From Pelotomaculum propionicicum (GTDB taxonomy: Bacteria > Bacillota > Desulfotomaculia > Desulfotomaculales > Pelotomaculaceae), in NCBI RefSeq assembly GCF_004369225.1, contig NZ_QFFZ01000033.1:1-42735 (forward strand): 42,735 bases of DNA. Direction: 5' to 3'. This document shows positions 1 to 8,090 of this stretch, piece after piece. The position numbers and the translations under genes were made by a program. Within the stretch, counting starts at the first letter, position 1, and each line of letters starts with the position of its first letter. The notes under the pieces were generated by a model. That model was not told where the DNA came from. It was given only the letters and a program-made list of their open reading frames with translations, and ran no database searches.

Positions 1-2
1 CG

Positions 3-450
<448 letters not shown>

Positions 451-466
451 AAGAGGGGAAGTTGTC

Positions 467-1675
467 TTGCGGATACTGACTGTGCAGGAACTGAACCAGC
501 ATATTAAAACGCTGCTTGAAAAAGATTACCTGCTGGCAAATGTATGGGTAAAGGGAGAGATCTCCAATTTTAAAGCTGCCACCTCAGGGCATTTTTATTT
601 TACTCTGAAGGATAACTACAGCTGTCTGAGAGTAGTAATGTTCCGTTCCAGAAGCCGCTCTTTGCTTTTTCGCCCTGAAAACGGCATGGCAGTTACAGTC
701 AGGGGATATGTCTCCTTATATGAGCGGGACGGCGCTTACCAGCTCTATGCCGAGGAAATGGAACCCGACGGTACCGGCGCCCTTTACCTGGCATTCGAGC
801 AGCTTAAAGAGAGACTTCAGAAAGAAGGTCTTTTTGATCCCGGGCATAAAAAGCCCCTGCCACTTTTGCCAAAGCGTATAGGTATTGTAACCTCGCCAAC
901 GGGCGCGGCGGTGAGGGACTTAGTGGAAATAATCAGGCGGCGCTGGCCGGGCTTGGAGATCGTCCTGGTACCCGTACTGGTACAGGGAGAAAGCGCCCCG
1001 CCTGACGTTGCCCGTGGTGTCCAATTGTTGAATAAGCTGGGCGGGGTGGACCTTATTATTGTGGGCCGGGGAGGCGGATCACTGGAGGAGCTGTGGGCTT
1101 TCAACACGGAAATTGTGGCGCGCAGCATCTATAATTCTAAAATTCCGGTTATCTCGGCTGTGGGACACGAAACTGACATCACTATTTCTGATTTTGTAGC
1201 AGATAAGAGGGCAGCGACCCCATCAGCCGCTGCTGAGCTCGCTGTACCCGATAAAAGAGAAATGACGCGCCACGTCCAGTCTCTCAAAACCAGGCTTTAC
1301 CGTGCCGCTAATGATAAAGTCAAAGGCTGCGGGCAAAGGCTAGCCGCCTGTATGAACAACCGCCATTTTACCAGGCCGCTGGATGTGTTTTGCGGGTCCA
1401 GACAGCAGTCCCTTGATTTCTTGCTGCACCGTCTAAACCAGGGTGTGCACAGTTCGGTCGGCGGGCAGGAAAAAAGGCTGGCCGTCCTTGCCGGCCGCCT
1501 GCAGACCTTGAGTCCCCTGTCCACCCTGGCCAGAGGTTACAGCATATGTACCACCCCTGATGGTAATAGGGTGGTCCAAGACACAGACTCAGTTGAAATT
1601 GGCGCCAGGCTCTCAGTCCGGCTGCACCGGGGTCTTTTGCACTGCGTCGTGGAAAATAAAAACTCAGATAACTAA
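467..1675 (+). CDS. xseA: Exodeoxyribonuclease VII large subunit
   Basis: Catalytic large subunit of exonuclease VII, which degrades single-stranded DNA into oligonucleotides together with XseB. The N-terminal OB-fold is visible (LTVQELNQHIKTLL, then VWVKGEISNF and SGHFYFTLKD), followed by the core with GIVTSPTGAAVRDL, IIVGRGGGS and SAVGHETDIT, and a coiled C-terminus ending in the RGYSI region. I place the start at TTG 467, behind AGAGGGG at 452-458, giving 402 residues, the usual family length. An upstream in-frame GTG at 377 would add 30 residues encoded by repeat sequence, with no conserved counterpart expected. Its partner xseB lies about 4 kb downstream, separated by an aminotransferase and its regulator; in many Firmicutes the two genes are adjacent. 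Confidence 0.95.
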   Translation: MRILTVQELNQHIKTLLEKDYLLANVWVKGEISNFKAATSGHFYFTLKDNYSCLRVVMFRSRSRSLLFRPENGMAVTVRGYVSLYERDGAYQLYAEEMEPDGTGALYLAFEQLKERLQKEGLFDPGHKKPLPLLPKRIGIVTSPTGAAVRDLVEIIRRRWPGLEIVLVPVLVQGESAPPDVARGVQLLNKLGGVDLIIVGRGGGSLEELWAFNTEIVARSIYNSKIPVISAVGHETDITISDFVADKRAATPSAAAELAVPDKREMTRHVQSLKTRLYRAANDKVKGCGQRLAACMNNRHFTRPLDVFCGSRQQSLDFLLHRLNQGVHSSVGGQEKRLAVLAGRLQTLSPLSTLARGYSICTTPDGNRVVQDTDSVEIGARLSVRLHRGLLHCVVENKNSDN

Positions 1676-1696
1676 AAAGGATGGACAGATAAACAA

Positions 1697-1729
1697 AAGC
1701 CTTGCGTTTTTTAAGCAAACGCAGGGCTT
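1697..1729 (-). terminator. Probable terminator of the aminotransferase gene
   Basis: Read on the reverse strand, the stem AAGCCCTGCGTTT pairs with AAACGCAAGGCTT (one bulge) and is followed by TTGTTTATC. On the forward strand the hairpin follows xseA but lacks a T run, so reverse-strand use is the better fit. Confidence 0.5.
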
Positions 1730-1752
1730 AAACAGTCTTGAAAACCTAAAAG

Positions 1753-1842
1753 TGTAGGTGCGAATTCATTCGCACAATGTTACACTGGTCACAAACTCAT
1801 ACGGCGCCGGCGCGCCGTTGTTCGATTGAAATCGAACCTACA
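1753..1842. repeat. Paired palindromic repeat, TGTAGGT...ACCTACA type
   Basis: The left unit (1753-1776, core TGCGAATTCATTCGCA) and the right unit (1819-1842, core TTCGATTGAAATCGAA) carry the same two cores as the pair at 242-329 but in swapped order, so this copy is in the opposite orientation. The two copies flank xseA. The spacer is different and includes a GC-rich palindrome. Confidence 0.75.
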
Positions 1843-1875
1843 ACTCTTAAAAGAACTTTCTAGGTTGACTGAAAA

Positions 1876-1899
1876 TGTAGGTGCGACTTTAGTCGCACA
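1876..1899. repeat. Single TGTAGGT palindromic unit
   Basis: A solitary unit with core GTGCGACTTTAGTCGCAC, of the same family as the flanking pairs. It lies just past the end of the aminotransferase gene. Confidence 0.7.
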
Positions 1900-1921
1900 G
1901 CGTTGCAATGGCCTAAACTTC

Positions 1922-3253
1922 CTAGCAGCCCAACGCTTCTTTTAACGACTCTTCCAGTACATCCATGGCCTGGTTCAGTTCTTCGTCGCTGAGAACCAGT
2001 GTGGGCAGGAACCGCAGCACGTTGCTGTATATGCCTGCGGTCAGTACGACCAGCCCTCTTTTGTAGCAGCCTGCAGCCAATTTGCCGGTGATTTCTTTGG
2101 CCGGTTCCTTGGTTTTACGGTCATTAACCAGTTCGATAGCGACCATTGCGCCAAGCCCGCGCACATCTCCTATCACCGGGTATTTTTCCTGCATTTCATA
2201 TAAGCGCTTCTTCATAGTCTCGCCTATTTTGAGAGCCCGCTCGGGAAGAGCTTCTTCCCGCATAATGTCAATGACTTCGAGAGCCGCCACACAGGACACC
2301 GGGTTGCCGCCATATGTGCCGCCAATCTCACCAGGGGCCGGTGCATCCATAATTTCCGCCCGCCCTGTTACCGCGCTCAAGGGGAAGCCCGCGGCCAGGG
2401 ATTTAGCAATGGTAATCAGGTCGGCTTCAAGTCCAAAATGTTCGCTGGCAAACATTTTCCCCGAGCGGCCAAAACCAGACTGGATCTCGTCCACGATGAA
2501 CAGGATGCCGTATTTTGAGCAGATTTCTTTTAAGCCAGATAAATATTCAGGCGGCGGGACGATAAAGCCGCCTTCACCTTGAATGGGCTCGGCAATCAGT
2601 GCGGCAATGTTGTCCGCGGGGCATTCCGCGATGAAGAACCTTTCCAGGTTCTTGACGCACTGCATTTCACAATTCGGGTAGCTTAAACCGAAATAGCAGC
2701 GGTAGCAGTAAGCAGAAGGGATTTTGTAGACTTCTGGAGCGAAAGGCCCGAATTCATATTTGTATGGCCTCACTTTGCTGGTCAAAGTCATGGTCATCAG
2801 GGTGCGGCCGTGGAAAGCGCACTCCAGGGCGATAATTCCTTTTTTCCTGGTGTATTTCCTGGCGATTTTAACGGCATTTTCAACGGCCTCGGCGCCGCTG
2901 TTGGCAAACATCGTCTTTTTGGGAAAATCGCCTGGTGTAATAGCAGCAAGCTTCTCCGCAAGATCCACATACTGCTCGTACATAAACACATTGATACTGG
3001 TGTGAATGTACTTGTCTAATTGGGCCTTCACCGCTTTTACCACACGGTCATTGCAGTGTCCCACATTTATTACTCCTATGCCGGCTGCAAAATCTATAAA
3101 CTGATTGCCGTCAACATCAGTAATCATAGCCCCCTTTGCTTCTTCGGCGAAGACAGGGAAAGAGTAAGAAATGCCTTTGGGAATGAACTTGTTTCTTTTC
3201 TCCAGGAGCTTTTCAGAATTAGGGCCTGGGACCTGTGTCTTCAGATTAATCAC
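1922..3253 (-). CDS. gabT: GabT-type omega-aminotransferase (class III)
   Basis: PLP-dependent class III aminotransferase, most like 4-aminobutyrate aminotransferase, which moves the omega-amino group of GABA or a similar substrate to 2-oxoglutarate. The 443-residue length fits the family. Visible signatures are the phosphate-binding SGAEA (119-123), AFHGRT (146-151), DEIQSGFGR (255-263) and the PLP lysine K284 in TIAKSLAAGFPLS. A cysteine cluster, CYRCYFGLSYPNCEMQC (183-199), appears as an insertion; as I recall, a similar cluster is present in several clostridial and archaeal relatives. The start is ATG 3253 with the ribosome site CCTCC (reverse complement) just upstream. The gene is divergent from a sigma-54 activator and has a matching -24/-12 promoter, so regulated use of a nitrogen or carbon source is likely. 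Exact substrate not determined. Confidence 0.88.
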   Translation of the reverse strand: MINLKTQVPGPNSEKLLEKRNKFIPKGISYSFPVFAEEAKGAMITDVDGNQFIDFAAGIGVINVGHCNDRVVKAVKAQLDKYIHTSINVFMYEQYVDLAEKLAAITPGDFPKKTMFANSGAEAVENAVKIARKYTRKKGIIALECAFHGRTLMTMTLTSKVRPYKYEFGPFAPEVYKIPSAYCYRCYFGLSYPNCEMQCVKNLERFFIAECPADNIAALIAEPIQGEGGFIVPPPEYLSGLKEICSKYGILFIVDEIQSGFGRSGKMFASEHFGLEADLITIAKSLAAGFPLSAVTGRAEIMDAPAPGEIGGTYGGNPVSCVAALEVIDIMREEALPERALKIGETMKKRLYEMQEKYPVIGDVRGLGAMVAIELVNDRKTKEPAKEITGKLAAGCYKRGLVVLTAGIYSNVLRFLPTLVLSDEELNQAMDVLEESLKEALGC

Positions 3254-3390
3254 TTGTTTTTAACCTCCTAAGTAGATTTTTCTATAACTGTCGGAAACTA
3301 TATATGGCAATTTCCAGACGACTTAATCTTTTGGAGAAAGCATATTCCATAATTACTTTAGCAACGTCTAATCTTGTTCAATTAATTTAA

Positions 3391-3406
3391 TGCAACAATT
3401 ATACCA
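3391..3406 (-). promoter_or_regulatory. Sigma-54 (-24/-12) promoter of gabT
   Basis: On the reverse strand the sequence reads TGGTATAATTGTTGCA, which keeps the invariant GG and GC with exactly ten bases between and the TTGCA half of the consensus. Transcription would start near 3379, giving a leader of about 125 nt before gabT. The divergent neighbour encodes a sigma-54 activator, which supports the call. Confidence 0.75.
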
Positions 3407-3452
3407 TATATTACGGATTGTGAAGATATAAATTTCATTCAAATACATTGCA

Positions 3453-3734
3453 AATGGTAAATAATAAGATGCGCATTAGCATTATTCTGAGGCTTGAAAG
3501 GCATAATATTACTTGACACGAAATAGTTGTAATGGTAAAATCCATTTCAAAAAGCAGTACTTTTAAGAAAAGACGCTAATTAGTCTTTAATCAGTGTCTT
3601 TTTTAAGCCATATAATAGTTGATGCAGAAAACTTTGAAAAATGCATTAATGCATCCTGCTTGTCTTCCGTTTCATTTATAATGTTGTGTATTGAAAGATT
3701 ATGGATTAAAATAGAGTAATGGTAAAACGCATTA
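3453..3734. promoter_or_regulatory. Candidate enhancer sites for the sigma-54 activator
   Basis: Three copies of AATGGTAAA (3453-3461, 3531-3539, 3718-3726) lie upstream of the -24/-12 promoter. The last is part of the interrupted palindrome TAATG-N8-CATTA (3717-3734). Perfect or near palindromes ATGCGCATTAGCAT (3469-3482) and ATGCATTAATGCAT (3641-3654) are also present. Either set could be the activator's binding sites. The rest of the 667-base gap between gabT and the regulator is AT-rich and holds no gene that I can see. Confidence 0.4.
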
Positions 3735-3920
3735 TCCTTAATACTACATATAGGTATTTAAGAGGTTTAACCAAAGATTTATTTCATTATTCTAATTAGC
3801 TAGTCAGCTAGATTCAGAATAACTAACGACCCGGATGTTAAAAGGGTATATATATATGTCAGGTCACTAAGCAGTATAGTTTCCCTTTCTTCACCAAGTA
3901 CGAGAGGCAGGTTGATTTTT

Positions 3921-5354
3921 GTGGATAGGGACTCTTGCTGGGATGAGTTAAATGAGCAGAGGGAACTGGTAGAGGAGCTTGTAGATACATTTAACTCATC
4001 GCTTGACGAAATTTTTATTATTGATGGCAGTGGAAACACCAAGCGTATTAATAAAGCAGGGGAAACCTATTACGGTGTACCGGTGGAATCTTTACTGGGT
4101 AAAAATGTTGTAGAACTTGAAAAAGCCGGGTATTTTAGTCCGTCGGTTGCAAGGCTTGTGCTCAAGGAAAAGAAGCGTCTGACCATCACCCAGAAGACTA
4201 AAAGCGGGAAACAGTTAATCACTACAGGCAACCCGATATTTAACGAGAATGGTGATATTATACGCATAGTAGTAAACTCCAGGGATATCTCAGAACTTCT
4301 GAATCTAAAAAAACAGCTTGAAAGTGCCGGGCAGCTGGCGGAAAGCCACCTTCAACAACACTTAAAACCTAACCAGCTAAATAAAAGCAACGAACTAGTA
4401 GCTCAAAGCCCCCAAATGAAGGCGATTATTGAGATGCTTGAAAAAGTTGCGAAGGTGGATTCTACTGTGTTGATCATGGGTGAGTCCGGCACTGGTAAGG
4501 GTGTTATCGCTTCACGCCTGCACAGTTTGGGTAAACGGTCGAATGGCCCGTTTATCACCATCAACTGCGGTACGATTCCGGAAAACCTTTTGGAATCAGA
4601 ATTTTTTGGTTATGAGAAGGGCGCTTTTACCGGGAAGCGCAGGGAAGTTAAAACCGGCCTTCTGGAACTTGCCAGTGGCGGCACTGTATTCCTGGATGAA
4701 ATTACTGCTCTCCCTCTAGGGATGCAGGTAAGACTCTTGCAGGTCATCCAGGAAAAAAGGCTGACACGCGTAGGCGGCAGCGAATATATCAACGTAGATA
4801 TTAGATTTATAGCCGCTACTAACAGGGATATACTGGCGATGGTATCGGAGGGTACTTTCAGAGAGGATTTATATTACAAGCTTAATGTTATACCTGTAAT
4901 TATTCCCCCCCTGCGATCAAGACAGGAGGATATTCCAGCCCTTGCGCATTTTTTACTGAACAGGTTAAATACGAAATATAATACAAATAAAAAGTTTTCC
5001 ACCGAAGTGATTAATGCTTTAAAGAATTACAGCTGGCCGGGCAACGTAAGAGAGCTGGAAAATCTCGTGGAAAGATTATTTGTTACCGTGGAAGCTTCAG
5101 AAATTATGGCTGACAATCTCCCCGAGCATATGTTTGAAGCAAAAAGCAGCAGGCTAAAACGGGTTTATATACTTGATATATTTCCCCTGAAAGAGGCTGT
5201 TGAGGAATTAGAAAAACAAATGGTTACGTTGGCCTATACACGTCACAAAAATACTTATAAGGTAGCCAAGGTTTTAAATATTGATCAGTCGACAGTAGTC
5301 CGGAAAATTCAAAAATATAATATTACAGGTAATTTTCCTTCCAGGCAGCGTTAA
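3921..5354 (+). CDS. PAS-domain sigma-54-dependent transcriptional activator
   Basis: Enhancer-binding protein that would remodel sigma-54 RNA polymerase. From the chosen start the order is a PAS sensor (about 25-125), a short linker, the AAA+ domain with Walker A GESGTGKG (about 187-194), the sigma-54 contact loop GAFTG (about 235-239), Walker B GGTVFLDE and the arginine-finger region, then a Fis-type helix-turn-helix at the C-terminus (YKVAKVLNIDQSTVVRKIQ). The loop continues as GAFTGKRR rather than the common GAFTGA. GTG 3921 is chosen because AGGCAGG at 3905-3911 is well spaced from it; an in-frame TTG at 3912 would touch that site. There is no phosphoacceptor domain, so a ligand or redox state sensed by PAS is the likely input. 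The divergent gabT is the obvious target. Confidence 0.9.
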   Translation: MDRDSCWDELNEQRELVEELVDTFNSSLDEIFIIDGSGNTKRINKAGETYYGVPVESLLGKNVVELEKAGYFSPSVARLVLKEKKRLTITQKTKSGKQLITTGNPIFNENGDIIRIVVNSRDISELLNLKKQLESAGQLAESHLQQHLKPNQLNKSNELVAQSPQMKAIIEMLEKVAKVDSTVLIMGESGTGKGVIASRLHSLGKRSNGPFITINCGTIPENLLESEFFGYEKGAFTGKRREVKTGLLELASGGTVFLDEITALPLGMQVRLLQVIQEKRLTRVGGSEYINVDIRFIAATNRDILAMVSEGTFREDLYYKLNVIPVIIPPLRSRQEDIPALAHFLLNRLNTKYNTNKKFSTEVINALKNYSWPGNVRELENLVERLFVTVEASEIMADNLPEHMFEAKSSRLKRVYILDIFPLKEAVEELEKQMVTLAYTRHKNTYKVAKVLNIDQSTVVRKIQKYNITGNFPSRQR

Positions 5355-5449
5355 AAGCTTCTCTACCTTCATTTAGTTCGAGTGTTTATAGACTATAAGA
5401 CAGTTAAACTCTCGCAGTTTTTGATAGCTGATTATTTTTCATTTAAAGT

Positions 5450-5482
5450 AGGTCTTATTACAGAGACCTATTTCTAATTTTT
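5450..5482 (+). terminator. Weak hairpin after the sigma-54 activator
   Basis: The stem AGGTCT/AGACCT (5450-5455 with 5464-5469) has an 8-base loop and is followed by ATTTCTAATTTTT. The stem is short, so this is only a candidate terminator. Confidence 0.4.
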
Positions 5483-5483
5483 A

Positions 5484-5512
5484 TTTAAAACACAATTGTT
5501 TTTAGTTATAAT
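5484..5512 (+). promoter_or_regulatory. Candidate SigA promoter of the xseB-ispA operon
   Basis: A perfect -10 box, TATAAT (5507-5512), lies 30 bases before xseB. The -35 side is weak (TTTAAA at 5484-5489, 17-base spacer). Confidence 0.45.
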
Positions 5513-5541
5513 AGAAGGAATAAATTAGCTGGAGGACGATC

Positions 5542-5811
5542 ATGGCCGCTGAAGGTAAAAACATGAGTTTTGAAGATGCTATAGCGCGGTTGGAGGCTGT
5601 GGTAAAGGAGTTGGAGGACGGCGGCCTGCCGCTTGAGAAAGCGCTGGAGCTGTTTGCAGAGGGGATTGAGCTTTCAAAAGTATGCAATAAAAGTCTTGAG
5701 GCCGCCGAGCAGCGTATCGCCATCCTGACCAGAGATGAAAGCGGTGGAGTCACATTAAAGGAAATTGACAGGCTGCCAGCTGGAGGGGAGGGCGCCGGGT
5801 GTGATTTTTAA
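5542..5811 (+). CDS. xseB: Exodeoxyribonuclease VII small subunit
   Basis: Small helical subunit of exonuclease VII that assembles on the coiled-coil tail of XseA. The 89-residue protein has the family core [20 protein letters not shown] followed by [16 protein letters not shown], near the normal length of 75-90 residues with a short extra tail. ATG 5542 follows the site CTGGAGGA. It is the first gene of the long operon leading through ispA and the OLE RNA to recN, and it overlaps ispA by 11 bases. Confidence 0.93.
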   Translation: MAAEGKNMSFEDAIARLEAVVKELEDGGLPLEKALELFAEGIELSKVCNKSLEAAEQRIAILTRDESGGVTLKEIDRLPAGGEGAGCDF

Positions 5812-6682
5812 AGAGGAGCTCAAAAAGAAGGCCGTGTTGGTTGGAGAAGCACTGGACCGCTTTCTGCCCAAGCCGGATACATACCCGCCCCTGATCCACC
5901 AGGCTATGCGCTATAGTGTCATGGGAGGCGGGAAAAGACTCAGACCGGCGCTGGTGCTGGCCGCTGCCGAGACGGTGGGCGGGAGTGCCGCTGATGTCCT
6001 GCCTGCCGCCTGCGCCATAGAGCTGATTCATGTTTATTCTCTTGTTCATGATGACCTGCCTGCCATGGATAACGACGATTACCGCAGGGGCAAATTAACC
6101 AGCCACAAGGTTTACGGCGAGGCCATGGCGCTGTTGGTTGGAGACGCTCTCCTGACGCTGGCTTTCAAGCTTCTTTCAGAGTGCCGCGGCGCGAGCCCGG
6201 ACGCTGTGGTCAGGGTGATCAATGAAGTGGCCGCCGGGGCAGGAACTCTGGGGCTGATTGGCGGCCAGGTCGTGGATACTTTTTCCGCCGGTGAGGCCAT
6301 AGAAGAAAGCACACTGGAATACATCCACCGCCACAAAACAGGCGCCATGTACCGGGTTTCCTTGAGAACAGGCGCCATACTGGCCGGGGCGAGTGATGAG
6401 GAACTGGCCTGCCTGACCGAATATGCCGAACACATGGGGCTGGCCTTTCAGATCAAGGATGATATTCTTGATATCGAAGGCGACGAAAAGAAACTGGGCA
6501 AACCGGTGGGAAGCGACGTTAGGAACAAGAAAGCTACTTACCCCGCGCTGTTTGGCCTGGATCAATCAAAAGAGAAAGCCCGTCTTGCCGCGGGCAAAGC
6601 CACGGCTGCTTTGAGTAAGTTCGGCCGGGAGGCGGATTTTTTGAGAGCCTTGGTTAAGTTTGTGATTGAGCGGGATTTCTAG
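5801..6682 (+). CDS. ispA: Polyprenyl (farnesyl) diphosphate synthase
   Basis: Condenses isopentenyl diphosphate with allylic diphosphates to make geranyl and farnesyl diphosphate in the cytoplasm. Both aspartate-rich metal-binding motifs are present: DDLPAMDND after the HVYSLVH helix, and [10 protein letters not shown] in the second half. The GGGKRLRP substrate-binding segment lies near the N-terminus. GTG 5801 is chosen for its position behind GGAGGGGAGG; this gives 293 residues, normal for the family. An upstream in-frame ATG at 5765 lies within xseB and would add 12 residues. Pairing with dxs, three features downstream, makes this an isoprenoid precursor operon. Confidence 0.93.
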   Translation: MIFKEELKKKAVLVGEALDRFLPKPDTYPPLIHQAMRYSVMGGGKRLRPALVLAAAETVGGSAADVLPAACAIELIHVYSLVHDDLPAMDNDDYRRGKLTSHKVYGEAMALLVGDALLTLAFKLLSECRGASPDAVVRVINEVAAGAGTLGLIGGQVVDTFSAGEAIEESTLEYIHRHKTGAMYRVSLRTGAILAGASDEELACLTEYAEHMGLAFQIKDDILDIEGDEKKLGKPVGSDVRNKKATYPALFGLDQSKEKARLAAGKATAALSKFGREADFLRALVKFVIERDF

Positions 6683-6774
6683 ACTAAGGGAAAGCCTTGA
6701 TAATCTCCAGCAGGAATTCCAGTCCAGGCCAACCTATATGAATTTACAGGGGTGAATTTTAGTTCAAGCGGTAT

Positions 6775-6803
6775 TTGAAAGTGAAATATTGTTTTGTTAT
6801 AAT
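6775..6803 (+). promoter_or_regulatory. Strong SigA-type promoter before OLE RNA
   Basis: TTGAAA (6775-6780) and TATAAT (6798-6803) are separated by exactly 17 bases. The expected start site is near 6810, matching the upstream edge of the structured RNA. This promoter could give the RNA and the downstream genes independent transcription from xseB-ispA. Confidence 0.75.
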
Positions 6804-6809
6804 TGATAT

Positions 6810-7425
6810 TCGTAAATAAGTTTTTTCGATAAATGACGCAGTATCCTAGTCAGATGAGCCTTTTTGAAGGCGGGCCTAAAAATCCGTCAAGGGCATATCG
6901 ATGAAGTTCCTGGTGCTGGCTATCGACGCCCAGTCGGGGGTTGGTACTGGGAGTTAAGGTGGTAGGGCGACCTGCAATGGCATGCGGGCGTTGACCCTGC
7001 CACCGTGGAGACCCAAGTTCGTGGGCAGCCATGCATCTGCTGGATGGTCAACTATGGCTTGGGATTAAACCTGCATGTGGTGAACAGCTGCGTGCAGTGT
7101 AGCCTGCCTTGAGTGGCAGTGGTGGATGCCTGTTTTTACAGGCCGCCGGACATGGGCCCATGAAAGACCGGCTTGTTGGCTGAAACCTTTGCTGCAAAAG
7201 AGGCTAAGAAAGGTGCAATCTGTTGAGGAAAACTCCTAGGCTGTCCGGGTTACCAGGGCGGACCGGGGATTGCAGTGTGGACTAAGTGGTAATCTAGCCC
7301 CGGCATCGGTAACGATCGGAAACGGCTTTAAAGGGAAACCGCCGGTTTGGTGACAGCCGGCAGCTGTTTGGGAAAATCCTGCTAGACCTAAGCCACAATA
7401 TTTACCCGGTCTGCCGTCATTTATC
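6810..7425 (+). ncRNA. ole: OLE RNA (ornate, large, extremophilic)
   Basis: The 808-base gap between ispA and the small membrane protein gene has no credible reading frame, but from about 6840 to 7400 it is GC-rich and full of short complementary segments, for example GGCGGGCC with nearby pyrimidine-rich partners, and GCCGGTTTGGTGACAGCCGGC near 7342. Published OLE RNAs are about 600 nt and sit in just this place, between ispA and the gene for their membrane partner OapA, with dxs and recN downstream. The position, the size, the adjacent OapA-like gene and the anaerobic Firmicute background all agree. The 5' end is set from the promoter at 6775-6803; the 3' end is estimated, as no terminator is seen. 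In Bacillus halodurans, OLE forms a membrane-bound ribonucleoprotein linked to tolerance of ethanol, cold and magnesium stress. I did not fold or align it. Confidence 0.9.
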
Positions 7426-7490
7426 TCTTACATAAAACACTTGTCAATGATAAGATCGGGCGAGCCTTAATCCGGTATGAGGTGAATTTT

Positions 7491-8087
7491 TTGGGCAATA
7501 ATAAATCTACCGTTTCCGGTAGATATATCGTTTTGGTAGGCATCGGCTCATTTTTTTTAGCCGTTATCTTTACCTTTCTTTCCGAGACATTTGCCTCCAG
7601 GTTAAACAGTATAATTTTGTCTTTTTTTTTCCTTGGTCTGATTATTCTTATAAACATGCTGGCTGACGTAGTGGGAACAGCTGTTACCGCGGCTTCCCAT
7701 ATACCATTCAACGCCAAAGCGTCCAAGCGGGTAAGAGGAGCGCCGCACGGCCTGCAGTTGATCCGGAACGCCGATAAAGTAGCTAATTTGACTAACGATG
7801 TTATTGGTGATATCACCACAACGGTCGGTGGAGCCTTGGGCATATCGATAGTGGTGCAGATAATGACAATGGGACCGGTTATAAGCCAGTTCTGGCTTAA
7901 CGTGTTAATCACCGCTTTTATTGCCGCGGTGATTGTTTCTACCAAGGCGGCTGGTAAAAAGATTGCGCTGAGCCACCCGGAAGATGTGATTTTTTTTGTT
8001 GGCAGGGTACTGGCCAAAGTGGAAGACGCAACTGGCTACAGCCCTTTTCGCAAAACGCGCGGCCCTAGGAACAAGAAGGGTGAGTAA
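7491..8087 (+). CDS. oapA: OLE-associated membrane protein OapA
   Basis: Small integral membrane protein that binds OLE RNA and holds it at the cell membrane. The 198-residue product shows four likely membrane segments (about 12-31, 41-65, 109-127 and 131-150). The DxxxD motif, reported as characteristic of this family, appears as DVIGD (103-107), next to a basic loop with KASKRVRG. The C-terminal tail is strongly basic (RKTRGPRNKKGE), suited to RNA contact (inference). TTG 7491 is chosen because TGAGGTG (7478-7484) is a good ribosome site for it; the in-frame GTG at 7482 lies inside that site. The gene directly follows the OLE RNA and touches dxs, consistent with the published operon. The loop-and-helix pattern may be distantly related to DUF21-type transporters, which I cannot test here. 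Confidence 0.9.
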   Translation: MGNNKSTVSGRYIVLVGIGSFFLAVIFTFLSETFASRLNSIILSFFFLGLIILINMLADVVGTAVTAASHIPFNAKASKRVRGAPHGLQLIRNADKVANLTNDVIGDITTTVGGALGISIVVQIMTMGPVISQFWLNVLITAFIAAVIVSTKAAGKKIALSHPEDVIFFVGRVLAKVEDATGYSPFRKTRGPRNKKGE

Positions 8088-8090
8088 GTG

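Noticed and set aside
6850-7032. 60-codon reverse-strand frame inside the OLE region
   Set aside because: It lies in the structured RNA, has no ribosome site or familiar sequence, and the locus context explains the region.
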